Origin: Chthoniobacterales bacterium | Lineage (GTDB): Bacteria > Verrucomicrobiota > Verrucomicrobiia > Chthoniobacterales > UBA10450 | Assembly (NCBI GenBank): GCA_013695905.1 | Contig: JACCZQ010000036.1 | Location: 1 to 5,108 of the forward strand | Reading direction: 5' to 3' | Length of the DNA stretch: 5,108 nucleotides | In this document: in pieces, positions 4,750-5,108 of the stretch | How the letters are laid out: each line of letters begins with the position of its first letter | How positions within the stretch are numbered: the first letter of the stretch is position 1 | The notes under the pieces: generated by a model | Database searches by the model: none | Told to the model about the DNA's origin: nothing | What the model saw: only the letters and a program-made list of their open reading frames with translations | Position numbers and translations under genes: made by a program

Positions 4750-5108
4750 ATGAAGCGCAAGAAGCTGGTCGTGATGGGCTTCATGGGCTCCTGCCCGATC
4801 GCCGGTGTGATCTGGCAGCACATCCACTACCTCGTCGGCCTGCAACGCCTCGGCCATGACGTCTATTACATCGAGGATTCCGGCCGCATCGCTTATAATC
4901 CCGTCACGCAGATCGACGGAATTTCGTATGATTATGCGGCAAAAATCCTGAGCAAACTGGCGACGGAATTCGGCTTCGAGCGGCGGTGGGGTTACTGCGC
5001 CCGTTATCTCGATGATCATCCGACCATCGGCCTGTCGCGCGCCAAAATACGGCAGCTCTACCGCGACGCCGACGCGATCCTGAACGTCTGCGGCGCGCAG
5101 GAATGGAA
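4750..5108 (+). CDS. Glycosyltransferase-like protein, N-terminal part (runs off the window)
   Basis: Only the first 119 codons are present, and the frame is open to the last base. After a short basic start (MKRKK), a strand VVMGFMGSCPIAG (8-20) leads into a Gly-containing turn. A helix around WQHIHYLVGLQRLGHDVYYIEDS (22-44) follows. This strand, Gly-rich loop, helix, then LxxLGHDVxYIE pattern is typical of the N-terminal Rossmann domain of GT-B fold glycosyltransferases. Those enzymes move a sugar from a nucleotide-sugar donor to a glycan, lipid or protein acceptor. The DADAILNVCG segment near 107-116 fits the next strand of that domain. Donor-site residues would lie in the C-terminal half and cannot be seen. 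ATG 4750 lacks a Shine-Dalgarno sequence, but the protein pattern begins at once after it. The substrate is unknown. Confidence 0.82.
   Translation, partial: MKRKKLVVMGFMGSCPIAGVIWQHIHYLVGLQRLGHDVYYIEDSGRIAYNPVTQIDGISYDYAAKILSKLATEFGFERRWGYCARYLDDHPTIGLSRAKIRQLYRDADAILNVCGAQEW

Noticed and set aside
4353..4823. Upstream extension of the ferredoxin frame to 267 aa
   Set aside because: The added residues are Arg/Ala-rich without protein pattern, and they overlap the small membrane protein and glycosyltransferase genes on the other strand. Family similarity starts at ATG 4352.

Overview
This is a GC-rich bacterial window, without tRNA or rRNA genes, transposases or a CRISPR array. Lnt implies a diderm (Gram-negative type) envelope that carries lipoproteins. 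The gene content, the high GC and my recollection of similar glycosyltransferase N-termini suggest Verrucomicrobiota, perhaps an Opitutaceae-like lineage. That placement is inference, not proof.

Left block, plus strand (1-2145): a perfect 8-bp hairpin lies at the very edge. It is followed by a 104-aa protein of unknown function (57-371) and, 19 bp after its stop, by lnt, apolipoprotein N-acyltransferase (391-2145). The Lnt carries an unusual charged insertion between its membrane helices. The two genes look co-transcribed. A 304-bp convergent gap follows (2146-2449), with two hairpins and one doubtful 62-aa ORF.

Middle block, minus strand (4352 down to 2450): in transcription order, a thioredoxin-like [2Fe-2S] ferredoxin (4352-4020), a degraded-looking small ORF (about 4007-3833), a Sir2-family NAD-dependent deacylase (3684-2842), and a single-domain STAS protein of the anti-sigma-factor-antagonist type (2770-2450). 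The Sir2 gene has a consensus TATAAT box seven bases before its ATG and no Shine-Dalgarno sequence, which points to a leaderless mRNA.

Right block, plus strand (4567-5108), divergent from the ferredoxin: a 49-aa two-helix membrane protein, then the first 119 codons of a glycosyltransferase-like protein that runs off the window.

Most of this is housekeeping or regulatory content: lipoprotein maturation, protein deacylation, a phospho-switch domain, an Fe-S carrier and glycan transfer. I do not see a clear new multi-gene system. The observations most worth following up are the leaderless Sir2 promoter, the Lnt insertion, the broken small gene next to the ferredoxin, and the structured convergent gap.
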